Below are positions 36,435 to 45,113 of a DNA stretch of 64,000 nucleotides, piece by piece (within the stretch, counting starts at the first letter, position 1; each line of letters opens with the position of its first letter). The translations under genes and the position numbers were made by a program. This DNA is from Phenylobacterium sp. (GTDB taxonomy: Bacteria; Pseudomonadota; Alphaproteobacteria; Caulobacterales; Caulobacteraceae). The stretch covers positions 18,120 through 82,119 of the forward strand of contig NZ_JAUYOJ010000036.1 in assembly GCF_030697925.1 (NCBI RefSeq), written 5' to 3'. The notes under the pieces are model-generated. The model was given only the letters and a program-made list of their open reading frames with translations. It was not told where the DNA came from and did no database searches.

Positions 36435-37400
36435 ATGACGAAGACTATAGTTGCGTGCGCCGCGATCCTCGGCGCGCTGGGGGTCCCTGCGACTGCAGCG
36501 GAAACGATCCGACTGCCGGGCGCGGTCGGCGAGCCCACCCTTGCAATCAGTCACGAACCCGGACCCGGGCCTAGCGTGCTCTTTGTGCACGGCGCGACCT
36601 TTCCCCAGGCGCTATCGATTGGCTACCGGCTGGCGGGTCGTTCCTGGATGGACGACCTACGCGCCCGCGGCTTCGACGTGTGGGCCTTCGATTTCGCCGG
36701 CTACGGCGACTCGGACCGCCCTGCGGCCATGACCGGGACCGCTCCCGTGGGTCGCATGGCGGAGGCCGTCGACCAGATCTCCCGCGTCACGCACCACATC
36801 CGCGCAGTCTCGAAGAAGGATCGGGTCTCGGTGCTCGCCCATTCTTGGGGAACCTTGCCGGCCGGTGCGTTCGCCGCCCAATACCCCGAGTGGATCGAGC
36901 GCCTAGTTCTCTTCGGTCCGCCCGCCCTACGCGAGGCCACGCCGCCCGCCGCCGCGCCAGCCACGGGCGCGTCCCTGGTGAGCGCTGAGGATCAATGGAC
37001 GAGCTTTCAGTCGGGCGTGCCCGCGGGCGAGCCGTCGCCCATCGACCGGGACCTGTTCGTCCCCTGGGCCGAGGCATATCTCGCCAGCGACGCCGCCAGC
37101 GGCACGCGCAATCCGCCGGCCGTGCTCGTGCCAACAGGACCTCAGGTGGATTTGGGGGAGGTCTGGTCCGGCCGATTCCCGTACGACCCGGGCAAGATCC
37201 GAGCTTCGACCCTTGTCGTCTACGGCGAGTGGGACCCTATCACGCGCGACGCCGACGCGGGCTGGTTGAAGGAGGCCCTGGCCAATGCCGCAGGGGGCGT
37301 CCGGGTCGCCAAACTGCCTCGCGGCGCGCACCGCATGCATCTTGAAACAAACCGTCAGGTCCTCTTCGACGCAGTCGGCGCCTTTCTGGCGGAGGACTGA
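36435..37400 (+). CDS. Exported alpha/beta hydrolase, 321 aa
   Basis: A signal peptide (residues 1-21, ending VPATAAE) precedes an alpha/beta hydrolase: oxyanion strand LFVHGATFP, nucleophile elbow AHSWGT (a variant of GxSxG with Ala first), and catalytic His in GAHRMHLE near the C-terminus. The acid is probably the Asp in GEWDPIT. Periplasmic esterase or lipase-like activity is likely; the substrate is unknown. It converges with the homogentisate operon. Confidence 0.85.
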   Translation: MTKTIVACAAILGALGVPATAAETIRLPGAVGEPTLAISHEPGPGPSVLFVHGATFPQALSIGYRLAGRSWMDDLRARGFDVWAFDFAGYGDSDRPAAMTGTAPVGRMAEAVDQISRVTHHIRAVSKKDRVSVLAHSWGTLPAGAFAAQYPEWIERLVLFGPPALREATPPAAAPATGASLVSAEDQWTSFQSGVPAGEPSPIDRDLFVPWAEAYLASDAASGTRNPPAVLVPTGPQVDLGEVWSGRFPYDPGKIRASTLVVYGEWDPITRDADAGWLKEALANAAGGVRVAKLPRGAHRMHLETNRQVLFDAVGAFLAED

Positions 37401-37402
37401 CG

Positions 37403-37888
37403 CTACGCCTTGCCACCCGACAACGCATCGGCCGCGCCCTGCAGGCGCCCCAACAAGCGCTTCAACAGCGCCACCTCGTCCGGCGACAGGCCCGAGATCA
37501 GCGCCGCCTCATAAGCCAGGGCCAGGGGGGCGACCTCCGCATGCAGCTGCGCACCCTGGACGGTCAGGGCCAGGACGTGGGAGCGGCCGTCGGCGTGGTG
37601 GTCGCTGCGGGCGATCAGCCGCCGGTTGCTGAGGCCCTGGGCGGCGCGGCTGACCGTCACCTTGTCCATGCCGGTGCGCGCGACGATGGCGCCCTGGGTC
37701 AGGCCGCCATCCTCGGCCAGGACGCAGATCAGCCGCCATTGCGGGATGTTGAGGCCGAAGCGATCCTCGTAGGCGCGCGCGATCAGCTGGCTGACGGCGT
37801 TGGAGGCGACCGACAGGCGATAGGGCAGATAGGCGTCCAGCTTCAACTCGCCCGCGGGCGGATCGGAAAGCTGGCGCTGCACGCTCAT
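37403..37888 (-). CDS. MarR-family regulator of the homogentisate operon, 161 aa
   Basis: A winged-helix MarR domain: IPQWRLICVLAEDGGLTQGAIVARTGMDKVTVSRAAQGL and the wing SDHHADGRSHVLALT. It is the last gene of the catabolic operon, overlapping the hydrolase gene by ATGA, which suggests it senses a pathway intermediate (such as homogentisate) and controls the operon from the site at its head. That regulatory target is inferred from position. Confidence 0.85.
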   Translation of the reverse strand: MSVQRQLSDPPAGELKLDAYLPYRLSVASNAVSQLIARAYEDRFGLNIPQWRLICVLAEDGGLTQGAIVARTGMDKVTVSRAAQGLSNRRLIARSDHHADGRSHVLALTVQGAQLHAEVAPLALAYEAALISGLSPDEVALLKRLLGRLQGAADALSGGKA

Positions 37889-38892
37889 GACCCTTGGACC
37901 TCCTGCTCGATGGCGCCGAAGATGGTGTGACGGCGAGCGTCGCGCATCTCAATCCGCACCCGGTCGCCAGGCTTGAGGAACGGCGTCTTGGGCGCGCCGT
38001 GGGCAAGGGTCTCGACGGTTCGCAACTCTGCGAGGCAGGAATAGCCGACACCACCTTCGGCGACCGGTTTTCCTGGACCGCCGTCGGGACCGCGATTCGA
38101 CACCGTACCGGAACCCACAATGGTCCCGGCCGAGAGGGCCCGGGTCTTAGCGGCGTGGGCGATCAGGGTTCCGAAGTCGAAGGTCATATCGACCCCGGCG
38201 TCCGCCTCGCCCAGGGGCTTGCCGTTCAGCTCGACCTCGAGCGCCCCGTGCAGCTTGCCGTCCTTCCAGCTCTCGCCCAGGGCGTCGGGCGTCACCGCCA
38301 CCGGCGAGAAGGCGGAGGCCGGCTTGGACTGGAAGAAGCCGAAGTTCTTGGACAGTTCGCCGGGGATCAGGTTGCGCAGGCTGACATCGTTGACCAGCAG
38401 GACCAGCCGCACGGTGGCCAAGGCCTCCTCCCTGCTGGCGCCCATCGGCACGTCGCCGGTGATCACCGCCACCTCGCCCTCCAGGTCGCAGCCCCAGGCC
38501 TCGTCGGCCAGCGGGATCGGGTCGCGCGGGGCCAGGAAGCCGTCGGAGCCGCCCTGGTACATCAGCGGATCGGTCCAGAAACTGTCGGGCATGTCGGCCG
38601 AGCGGGCCTTCCGCACAAGGGCCACGTGGTTCACATAGGCTGAGCCATCGGCCCACTGGTAGGCGCGCGGCAGGGGGCTCTCGGCGTCCTTCTCGTGGAA
38701 GCGGACCCGCGGGATCGAGCCGGTCTCCAGCCCCTCGGCCAGGCCGCGCAGCAGGGGTTCGCAGCGCTCCCAGTCGTCGAGGGCGGCCTGCAGGGTCGGC
38801 GCGACATTGGTCGCCTCGACACACCAGGCGAGATCGTTGGAGACGACAATAAGGCGGCCGTCACGACCCCACTTGAGTGAAGCGAGCTTCAT
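37885..38892 (-). CDS. Fumarylacetoacetate hydrolase family protein, 335 aa
   Basis: The FAH fold is recognised by the metal-binding and core motifs: DLEGEVAVITGDVPMG, VSLRNLIPGELSKNFGFFQSKPASAF (in two parts), and GTIVGSGTVSNR. In this operon it should split fumarylacetoacetate to fumarate and acetoacetate, the last step of tyrosine breakdown. Its 335-residue size is the bacterial short form. It lies 1 bp after the small gene upstream and overlaps marR. Confidence 0.9.
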   Translation of the reverse strand: MKLASLKWGRDGRLIVVSNDLAWCVEATNVAPTLQAALDDWERCEPLLRGLAEGLETGSIPRVRFHEKDAESPLPRAYQWADGSAYVNHVALVRKARSADMPDSFWTDPLMYQGGSDGFLAPRDPIPLADEAWGCDLEGEVAVITGDVPMGASREEALATVRLVLLVNDVSLRNLIPGELSKNFGFFQSKPASAFSPVAVTPDALGESWKDGKLHGALEVELNGKPLGEADAGVDMTFDFGTLIAHAAKTRALSAGTIVGSGTVSNRGPDGGPGKPVAEGGVGYSCLAELRTVETLAHGAPKTPFLKPGDRVRIEMRDARRHTIFGAIEQEVQGS

Positions 38893-38893
38893 A

Positions 38894-39172
38894 CTAGTTT
38901 TCCTCCCGGCGGACGGTGCGTGTCAGGCGCACGCCTTGTTCGTAGGCCTGGGGCAAATAGACCACGACCTCGACGCAGATGTCGCCGCCCGCCTCGTCGA
39001 CCCACAGGTAATTGCGCTCGAAACAGACGTCGCGGCCGGCCGGGGTGTAACCCTCATAGGTGTCGCCCCAGGGGGTGCAGGCGGCCATGTCACGGCGCGG
39101 AAGCGAGCAGGCGCGTTCCAGCTCCTCCTGCGCGGCTTCAGTGAGATCGGACTCGAGATCGGCTTGCGCCAT
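38894..39172 (-). CDS. Hypothetical small acidic protein in the homogentisate operon, 92 aa
   Basis: The 92 residues carry three cysteines (ACSL, ACTPWGD, DVCFERN) and a likely beta-strand region (CFERNYLWVDEAGGDICVEVVVYLP). It is not a known pathway enzyme and maleylacetoacetate isomerase is otherwise absent from the operon, but this protein is too short and lacks a GST fold. Spacing is 14 bp from the dioxygenase and 1 bp to the FAH gene, so it is co-transcribed. Confidence 0.65.
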   Translation of the reverse strand: MAQADLESDLTEAAQEELERACSLPRRDMAACTPWGDTYEGYTPAGRDVCFERNYLWVDEAGGDICVEVVVYLPQAYEQGVRLTRTVRREEN

Positions 39173-39186
39173 CGGCTAGCTTGCCT

Positions 39187-40320
39187 TCAAGCCGGCGTCC
39201 GCCAGCTATTGACGTAGTCCGGGTTCTCCACCGTAGAGGCCGCCTCGCCCACGTCCAGGGGATCGCGGGTGTCGATCATTACGGCGTATTCGTCGGTGGC
39301 GGCCTTGGGCTGGCTCAGCATGTTCTTCAGGGCCTTGGGGTGCGGCCCATGGGTGAAGCCGGAGGGATGGAAGGTCATCATCCCGGCCTCGATGTGGTCG
39401 CGGCTGAAGAAGTCGCCGGCGTGGTAGAACAGCACCTCGTCGAAGTCGTCGTTGTTGTGGAAGAACGGCACCTTCAGCGCGCCCGGATCGGTCTCGAAGG
39501 GCCTGGGCGCGAAGGTGCAGACCACGAACCGGTCGGACACGAAGGTGGTGTGGACGCTGGGCGGCAGGTGGTAGCGGTGGCTCACCACCGGCCGGATGTG
39601 GCGCACGTTCAGCCGCACCGGCGCCAGCTCCCCGTGCCAGCCCACCGCGTCCAGCGGATTGTATGGATAGGTCACGGTGGAGACCTCGCCGCGCTTCTTC
39701 ACCGCCACCGTGGTCTTGCCGTCCTGGGCCTGGTGGGCCTTGAAGGCTTCGTTGAGCTCCGGCGTGTCCAGCATGGCCGGATCGAACAGGGCATGGCCAC
39801 CCAGCAAGCCCTTGTCGGGCAAGGTGAAGTGGCTGTTGGTCGCCTGGATCATCAAGACCGCGGTCGGCTCGGCAGGCGCCAGCCGCCACATGGTGCCGCG
39901 CGGGAGGTAGAGATAGTCCCCGGCCTCATAGGCGATGTGGCCGTAGTCGCAGAAAAGGTCGCCCTGCCCCTGGTGGACGAACAGCAGCTGGTCGCCGTCG
40001 GCGTTGCGGGCCAAGCCCGGCATGGCCTCGGCCAGCTTCCAGAAACGCATCTCGGTGGCGGCGTTCTTCAGGATCACCGGGGCGTTCCAGGGCGAACCCT
40101 GGGCCTCGTTCAGCCGGGCCAGGTCGAAGGCGCGGGGCCGCAGCGGGCCCTCGAAATTGCTCCAGCCGGTGGGTGGGCGCGGGTGATGGATGAAGGCGGC
40201 CGGGCCGAAGAACCCCTCCTTGGAGATCTCCCGCTCATAGGTGCCGGCGGGCATGTCGGCGTGGGCCTGGCGCGAATGGGCGCCTTGGGCGGCGCGGACC
40301 GGGATCCAGTTGCGGGCCAT
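39187..40320 (-). CDS. hmgA: Homogentisate 1,2-dioxygenase, 377 aa
   Basis: A cupin-fold, Fe(II)-dependent ring-cleavage enzyme that opens homogentisate to maleylacetoacetate. The iron-site blocks are present: FDEVLFYHAGDFF, and the His pair region FHPSGFTHGPHP; NNDDFDE precedes the first. At 377 residues it is shorter than the ~430-residue Pseudomonas and animal enzymes, the compact form seen in many alphaproteobacteria. It is the third gene of the operon, one base from the peptidase gene. Confidence 0.93.
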   Translation of the reverse strand: MARNWIPVRAAQGAHSRQAHADMPAGTYEREISKEGFFGPAAFIHHPRPPTGWSNFEGPLRPRAFDLARLNEAQGSPWNAPVILKNAATEMRFWKLAEAMPGLARNADGDQLLFVHQGQGDLFCDYGHIAYEAGDYLYLPRGTMWRLAPAEPTAVLMIQATNSHFTLPDKGLLGGHALFDPAMLDTPELNEAFKAHQAQDGKTTVAVKKRGEVSTVTYPYNPLDAVGWHGELAPVRLNVRHIRPVVSHRYHLPPSVHTTFVSDRFVVCTFAPRPFETDPGALKVPFFHNNDDFDEVLFYHAGDFFSRDHIEAGMMTFHPSGFTHGPHPKALKNMLSQPKAATDEYAVMIDTRDPLDVGEAASTVENPDYVNSWRTPA

Positions 40321-40321
40321 T

Positions 40322-41305
40322 TCAGGGTTCGTCCTTGTAGATGCCCACCACGAGCGGCCGGTTTGCGGCCAGGCTCGCGCGGTACATGCCCGAGGTGTTG
40401 TAGCTCCAGGCGACCTGGCCGTCAGGCGCCACGGCGATGATCCCCCCGTCGCCGCCCAGCGCCGTGAGCTTGTCCTGGATCACGATGTCGGCCGCGGCCT
40501 GGAGGCTGAGGCCCTTGTGCTCGACCAGGGCGGCGATCTCGTGGGCGACGCCCAGGCGAATGAAATACTCGCCGGTCCCGGTGGCCGACACCGCGCAGGC
40601 GGCGTTCGACGCATAGGTCCCTGCCCCGATCACCGGCGAGTCGCCCACCCGGCCCCACTGCTTGCCGGTGGTGCCGCCAGTCGAGGTCCCCGCCGCCACA
40701 TTGCCCGAGATGTCGAGGGCGACCACACCCACCGTGCCGTACTTGCCCTCGTCGTGGGCCAAGGCATGGACCGGATCGGGCCTGTGATCGCCGGCCGGCC
40801 GGGGCGGGACCGGCAGGTCGTGGGCCTTGGCGAAGTTCTCGAGGCTGCGCCAGCGGCGCTCGGTGAAGAAGTAGGAGGGATCGGCCTGCTCCACGCCATT
40901 GGCCTTGGAGAAGGCGTCGGCCCCGGCCCCGACCAGCAGGACGTGGGAGGACCGTTCCATGACCGCGCGGGCCAGCGAGATCGGATGGCGCGTGCGGGTG
41001 ACACCTGCCACCGCCCCGGCCGCCAAGGTCGCGCCGTCCATGATCGAGGCGTCCAGCTCGTTGGCCCCGCGGGCGGTGAACACCGCGCCGCGCCCTGCGT
41101 TGAACAGCGGGTCGTCCTCCAGCAGGTGGATGGCCGCCTCGATGGCGTCGAGCGCCGAGCCGCCGGCCCGCAGGACCACGCCACCGGCCTCGGCGACCCG
41201 CCCAAGGGCGGCGCGATAGGCGGCCTCCTGCTCAGGCCTCAGATGCCGGCGCTCGATCGTCCCCGCGCCGCCGTGGACGGCGATGGCCCAGTGCGACGTC
41301 GACAA
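40322..41305 (-). CDS. iaaA: Isoaspartyl peptidase / L-asparaginase (Ntn-hydrolase), 327 aa
   Basis: Plant-type asparaginase precursor with the start VHGGAGTI, the LEDDPLFNAGRGAVF loop and the autocleavage/nucleophile Thr in KYGTVGVVALD, followed by STGGTTGK. It cleaves itself into two subunits and removes isoaspartyl residues from peptides. It is embedded between hppD and hmgA with gaps of 3 and 1 bp, an unexpected guest in a tyrosine pathway. Confidence 0.92.
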   Translation of the reverse strand: MSTSHWAIAVHGGAGTIERRHLRPEQEAAYRAALGRVAEAGGVVLRAGGSALDAIEAAIHLLEDDPLFNAGRGAVFTARGANELDASIMDGATLAAGAVAGVTRTRHPISLARAVMERSSHVLLVGAGADAFSKANGVEQADPSYFFTERRWRSLENFAKAHDLPVPPRPAGDHRPDPVHALAHDEGKYGTVGVVALDISGNVAAGTSTGGTTGKQWGRVGDSPVIGAGTYASNAACAVSATGTGEYFIRLGVAHEIAALVEHKGLSLQAAADIVIQDKLTALGGDGGIIAVAPDGQVAWSYNTSGMYRASLAANRPLVVGIYKDEP

Positions 41306-41308
41306 GCC

Positions 41309-42418
41309 TCAGCCCTCCTTGGCGGGCAGGACCCCACGACGGATCTGGTCCAGCTCGATGGACTCGAACAGGGCCTTGAAGTTGCCCTCGCCGAAGCCCT
41401 CGTTGCCCTTGCGCTGGATCACCTCGAAGAAGATCGGGCCGATCATGTTCTCGGTGAAGATCTGCAGCAGGATGCCCTGGCCCTCGGTGGGGGCGCCGTC
41501 CAGCAGGATCTTGTCGGCCCGCAGGCGGTTGACGTTCTCGCCGTGGCCCGGAACCCGGGCGTCGATGCCGTCGAAATAGGTGTCGATGGTGTCCTGGAAC
41601 TTCACGCCCCGGTCTCGCATGGTCTCGACGGTCTCGAAGATGTCGTCCGTCCCGAGCGCCACGTGCTGGATGCCTTCGCCGCCGTAGTCCTTGAGGAACT
41701 CCTCGATCTGCGAGTGGTCGTCCTGGCTCTCGTTCAGCGGGATGCGGATCTTGCCGCAGGGGCTGGTCATGGCCTTGGAGAACAGGCCGGTCTGCGAACC
41801 CTCGATGTCGAAATAGCGGATCTCGCGGAAATTGAAGATCCGCTCGTAGAACTCCGCCCACTTGGCCATGCCGCCGCGCACTACGTTGTGGGTCAGGTGG
41901 TCGAGATAGGTCAGGCCGACGCTGTTCTTCGCCATCTGCTCCGTCGCGCCCTCGATGGGCAGGAAGTCGACGTCGTAGATCTCCTGGGCCCCGTAGCGGT
42001 CGACCAGATAGAGGTTCGAGCCGCCGATCCCCTCAATGGCCGGGATATTCAGCTCCATGGGGCCGACCGGGCCTTGCACCGCCTTGGCGCCGCGCTCGAC
42101 GGCGAGCTTCAGCGCCTTGGCGGCGTCCTTGACGCGGAAGGCCATGGCGTTAGCCGAGGGGCCGTGGACCGCGCGGAAGGCCGCGGCCTGGCCAGCCGGC
42201 TCCATGTTGAGGATGAAGTTGATGTCGCCCTGGCGGAAGCGCAGCACGTTCTTCGAGCGGTGCTTCGACACTGCCGTGAAGCCCATCATCTCGAACAGGC
42301 CCTTCAGCCGTTCGGGCTCGGGGGAGGTGAACTCCACGAACTCGAAGCCGTCGGTGCCGAGCGGGTTCTCGAACAGGTCGCCGGACTTTGCGGTCTCGGA
42401 CTTCACTTGGGTCGTCAT
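41309..42418 (-). CDS. hppD: 4-hydroxyphenylpyruvate dioxygenase, 369 aa
   Basis: Converts 4-hydroxyphenylpyruvate to homogentisate. Two vicinal-oxygen-chelate domains are seen; Fe(II) ligands are His174 (LDHLTHNV), His252 (GIQHVALGT) and Glu332 (FFEVIQRKGN), and the substrate loop LNESQDDHSQIEEFL is intact. It is the first gene of the six-gene operon and is preceded by a candidate MarR operator. Confidence 0.96.
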   Translation of the reverse strand: MTTQVKSETAKSGDLFENPLGTDGFEFVEFTSPEPERLKGLFEMMGFTAVSKHRSKNVLRFRQGDINFILNMEPAGQAAAFRAVHGPSANAMAFRVKDAAKALKLAVERGAKAVQGPVGPMELNIPAIEGIGGSNLYLVDRYGAQEIYDVDFLPIEGATEQMAKNSVGLTYLDHLTHNVVRGGMAKWAEFYERIFNFREIRYFDIEGSQTGLFSKAMTSPCGKIRIPLNESQDDHSQIEEFLKDYGGEGIQHVALGTDDIFETVETMRDRGVKFQDTIDTYFDGIDARVPGHGENVNRLRADKILLDGAPTEGQGILLQIFTENMIGPIFFEVIQRKGNEGFGEGNFKALFESIELDQIRRGVLPAKEG

Positions 42419-42439
42419 GGCGGCGGCTCTCCCGAGATA

Positions 42440-42457
42440 TAGTATCAGATGAAACTA
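42440..42457. promoter_or_regulatory. Candidate MarR operator at the head of the homogentisate operon
   Basis: TAGTATC-AGAT-GAAACTA is an inverted repeat with one mismatch, 22 bp upstream of the hppD ATG, in an A/T-rich patch (GATATAGTATC) that looks like the promoter. The 18-bp size is right for a MarR dimer. Confidence 0.5.
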
Positions 42458-42532
42458 AGTGCCTGAAGCCGAGGTGGGAGACAAGCCCCTCCTCGACTGG
42501 TAGCAAACGTTTGAACGCCCCTTCGGATCGAC

Positions 42533-43108
42533 ATGCTTCGCAAAACCTACGACTGGGTCATGGGCCTGGCCGCCTCGCGCCACGCCCCGGCCAGCCTGGC
42601 GGCCGTTTCGTTCGCCGAGAGCTCGTTCTTCCCCATCCCGCCCGACGTGATGCTGGCGCCCATGGTGCTGGCCAGGCCCGATCGCGCCTATGTCTACGCC
42701 ACGATCTGCACCGTGGCCTCGGTGCTGGGCGGCATGCTGGGCTACACGATCGGCCATTTCCTGGGTCCGGTCGGCGAGTGGCTGCTGATGGTCACCGGCA
42801 ATGCCGGCGGACAGGCGGCCTTCGAGGCCTGGTTCGCGGAGTGGGGCCTGTGGGTGATCCTCATCAAGGGCCTGACCCCGATCCCCTATAAGCTGGTGAC
42901 GATCTCCGCCGGCCTGGCCGAATTCTCGTTCTTCACCTTCGTCTGGGCCTCCGTCGTGACCCGGGGCGCGCGGTTCTTCCTGGCCGCCACCCTGATCAAG
43001 TATTTCGGACCCGCGGTGCGCGAGGAGGTGGAGAAGCGCCTGACCCTCTACACCGTGCTCGGCCTGGTCGTGCTGGTGGGCGGCTTCATCGCGCTCAAGC
43101 TCCTCTAG
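42533..43108 (+). CDS. DedA/YqaA-family membrane protein, 191 aa
   Basis: A VTT/SNARE-associated domain: FAESSFFPIPPDVMLAPMVL (re-entrant loop with acidic residue and double Pro), GYTIGHFLG, and VILIKGLTPIPYKLVTISAGL. About five membrane segments are seen. Family members flip lipid carriers or affect envelope potential; this short subtype resembles YqaA. Independent of the divergent hppD operon. Confidence 0.88.
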   Translation: MLRKTYDWVMGLAASRHAPASLAAVSFAESSFFPIPPDVMLAPMVLARPDRAYVYATICTVASVLGGMLGYTIGHFLGPVGEWLLMVTGNAGGQAAFEAWFAEWGLWVILIKGLTPIPYKLVTISAGLAEFSFFTFVWASVVTRGARFFLAATLIKYFGPAVREEVEKRLTLYTVLGLVVLVGGFIALKLL

Positions 43109-43142
43109 AGCCCGGCGGCGTTTTAGGATCATATCGGCGGCG

Positions 43143-43658
43143 ATGAGCGGTCTCATAACCCCCTTCCTCGAGCGCTGGCGCCTGACGGCGTTCGTCTCGT
43201 CGCTGTTGATGCTGGCCATCGCCCACGCCTTCGAGACCTTCGGCGGCCTCGCCCCCTGCACCCTCTGCCTGCGCGCCCGCGAGGTCTATTGGGTCGCCGC
43301 GGCCGTGGCGCTGGCGGGCATGCTGGTGGTCCGGACGGCGAATGGCGCGCGCTTCAAAGTCGTTTTCGACGCCCTGCTGGCCCTGATCTTCGCCGCCAGC
43401 GTGGGGCTGGCGGTCTATCACGCCGGGGCGGAGTGGAAGTTCTGGCCGGGCCCGACCGCCTGCGCCAGCACCGGCGCCTCGGTCAGCGCCGGCGACATGG
43501 CCGCCCTGCTGAACGGCGCCAAGCTCAAGCCGCCGGCCTGCGACGAGGCGGCTTGGGTGTTCCTCGGCCTGTCCATGGCCGGATGGAACGCCCTGGTCTC
43601 GCTGAAGCTGACCATCTTCAGCCTGCTGGCCGTTCGCCACGAACGGGCCCGGCGATGA
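43143..43658 (+). CDS. dsbB: Disulfide bond formation protein DsbB, 171 aa
   Basis: Four transmembrane helices with the two redox pairs: Cys39/Cys42 (PCTLC) and the periplasmic-loop pair Cys107/Cys133. It reoxidises DsbA and passes electrons to ubiquinone. The gene overlaps coq7 by ATGA, so a quinone-dependent enzyme is coupled to a quinone-making one. Confidence 0.9.
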   Translation: MSGLITPFLERWRLTAFVSSLLMLAIAHAFETFGGLAPCTLCLRAREVYWVAAAVALAGMLVVRTANGARFKVVFDALLALIFAASVGLAVYHAGAEWKFWPGPTACASTGASVSAGDMAALLNGAKLKPPACDEAAWVFLGLSMAGWNALVSLKLTIFSLLAVRHERARR

Positions 43659-44218
43659 ACGCCAAGCCGATCCCGCCGCGCCCTGGCGCCGGCGCCATGA
43701 GCTCCCGGCTGGCCGAAATCCTGCGGGTCGATCATGCCGGCGAGCTGGGGGCGGTGCATATCTATCGCGGCCAGCGCGCGGTGCTCTCCCAGGCGACAGG
43801 CCACGAGCGGATCGCCGGCCAGCTGGAGGAGATGGAGGGCCACGAGGCCGTCCACCTGGCGCGGTTCGACAAGCTGCTGACCGAGCGCGGCGTGCGGCCC
43901 ACGGTCATGACGCCGCTCTGGCGGGTGGCGGGCTTCGCGCTGGGCGCCGGCACGGCGCTGCTGGGCGACAAGGCCGCCCACGCCTGCACCGAGGCCGTGG
44001 AGACCGTGATCGAGGAGCACTATGCCGGCCAGATCGCCGAGCTGGAGCGCCGCGAGCCGGAGCTGGCCGCCGAGCTTTCCAAGTTCCGCGACGAGGAGCT
44101 GGCCCATCGCGACCAGGCCCTGGCGGAGGGCGCTAAGGAGGCGCCAGGCTACGCCGTACTGTCGGCGGTGATCCGCGCCGGCTGCCGGGCAGCTATCAAG
44201 ATCAGCGAGAAGCTATGA
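43655..44218 (+). CDS. coq7: Demethoxyubiquinone hydroxylase Coq7, 187 aa
   Basis: A ferritin-like di-iron enzyme: LRVDHAGELGAVHIYRGQ, the EMEGHEAVH helix, EEHYAGQI and RDEELAHRD supply the six Glu/His ligands. It adds the C6 hydroxyl in ubiquinone synthesis at the membrane face. It overlaps both neighbours by ATGA (dsbB upstream, acetyltransferase downstream). Confidence 0.95.
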   Translation: MNAKPIPPRPGAGAMSSRLAEILRVDHAGELGAVHIYRGQRAVLSQATGHERIAGQLEEMEGHEAVHLARFDKLLTERGVRPTVMTPLWRVAGFALGAGTALLGDKAAHACTEAVETVIEEHYAGQIAELERREPELAAELSKFRDEELAHRDQALAEGAKEAPGYAVLSAVIRAGCRAAIKISEKL

Positions 44219-44850
44219 CCGAGGCCGAGATCATCGCCCTGCGCCGCGGCTCGGAGACGCCGGTCCGGGCGAGGGCCGCCGATCTCCAGGGCGTGGCGGA
44301 GGACCTCTCCGCGGCCTTCGCCACCGACCCGATGTTCGACTGGTTCATGCGCGACGACGCAAAGCGCGACGCCGCGCGCCTGCGGCTGTTCAAGCGGCTG
44401 GTCGGCATGGCGCTCGCCGACGGCGAGGTGCTGCAGCCGGCCAGCGGCGGGGCGGCCTCGATCTGGCTGCCATCGGAAAGCCTGGGCCCCTCGTCGCTGC
44501 TTGAGGAGCTGCGGGTCATGCCGACGGTCCTCGCCGCCACCGGGTTCTCGCGGCTGTCGCGGATGTCGGCCATGCGCGCGGCCATGGACAAGCACCATCC
44601 CATGGAGCGGCCGCACGTCTATCTGTGGTTCGTGGGCGTTCGGCCCGAAGCCCAGGGCCTTGGCGTCGGAAGCCGCCTGATCGCCGCCGGCCTGGAGCGC
44701 GTCGACGCGTTGGGTCTGCCGGCCTATCTGGAGAGCTCCAGCCCCGCCAATGTGCCGCTGTACCGCCGCCACGGCTTCGAGGTGACCCGGGAGATCCAGC
44801 CCCGGCCGGACTCGCCGATCATGTGGGCCATGTGGCGCGAGCCGCGTTGA
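44215..44850 (+). CDS. GNAT-family N-acetyltransferase, 211 aa
   Basis: The acetyl-CoA loop motif A is VGVRPEAQGLGVGSRLI (residues about 141-157), followed by YLESSSPANVPLYRRHGFEVT, the usual C-terminal strand. The first ~60 residues are a variable cap. The substrate is unknown. Its start overlaps coq7 and its stop overlaps the next gene (TTGA). Confidence 0.9.
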   Translation: MTEAEIIALRRGSETPVRARAADLQGVAEDLSAAFATDPMFDWFMRDDAKRDAARLRLFKRLVGMALADGEVLQPASGGAASIWLPSESLGPSSLLEELRVMPTVLAATGFSRLSRMSAMRAAMDKHHPMERPHVYLWFVGVRPEAQGLGVGSRLIAAGLERVDALGLPAYLESSSPANVPLYRRHGFEVTREIQPRPDSPIMWAMWREPR

Positions 44851-45113
44851 TCCTGCTCTACCTCGCCGCGGTCAACCTCGCGGCCTTCGCGGCCATGGGC
44901 TGGGACAAGGCGCGCGCCGAGCGCGGCGAACGGCGCATCCCCGAACGCATTCTGCTGATGCTGGCCGCCATCGGCGGAAGCCTCGGCGCCGTCGCCGCCC
45001 AGCAGGCCTTCCGCCATAAGACCCGCAAGCAACCGTTCGGGGCGATCCTGCTCGTCATTCTGGCGGCACAGGTCCTGGCCGGGGCGGCGTGGCTGGTTCT
45101 GGCGCCTGCCTAG
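44847..45113 (+). CDS. DUF1294 membrane protein, 88 aa
   Basis: Starting at TTG 44847 (TTGA overlap with the acetyltransferase stop) the protein has the DUF1294 pattern: N-terminal helix, then YDKxxA-like MGWDKARAERGERRIPERILLMLAAIGGSLGA and FRHKTRKQPF, then a second helix. It is a small inner-membrane protein of unknown function. Stop shares CTAG with the convergent HNH gene. Confidence 0.85.
   Translation: MILLYLAAVNLAAFAAMGWDKARAERGERRIPERILLMLAAIGGSLGAVAAQQAFRHKTRKQPFGAILLVILAAQVLAGAAWLVLAPA

Noticed and set aside
40241..42442. 733-codon plus-strand open frame across hppD and iaaA
   Set aside because: It is antisense to two genes with complete catalytic motifs; its translation is Gly/Leu/Val/His-rich with no domain. 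Long antisense frames are expected at this GC content.
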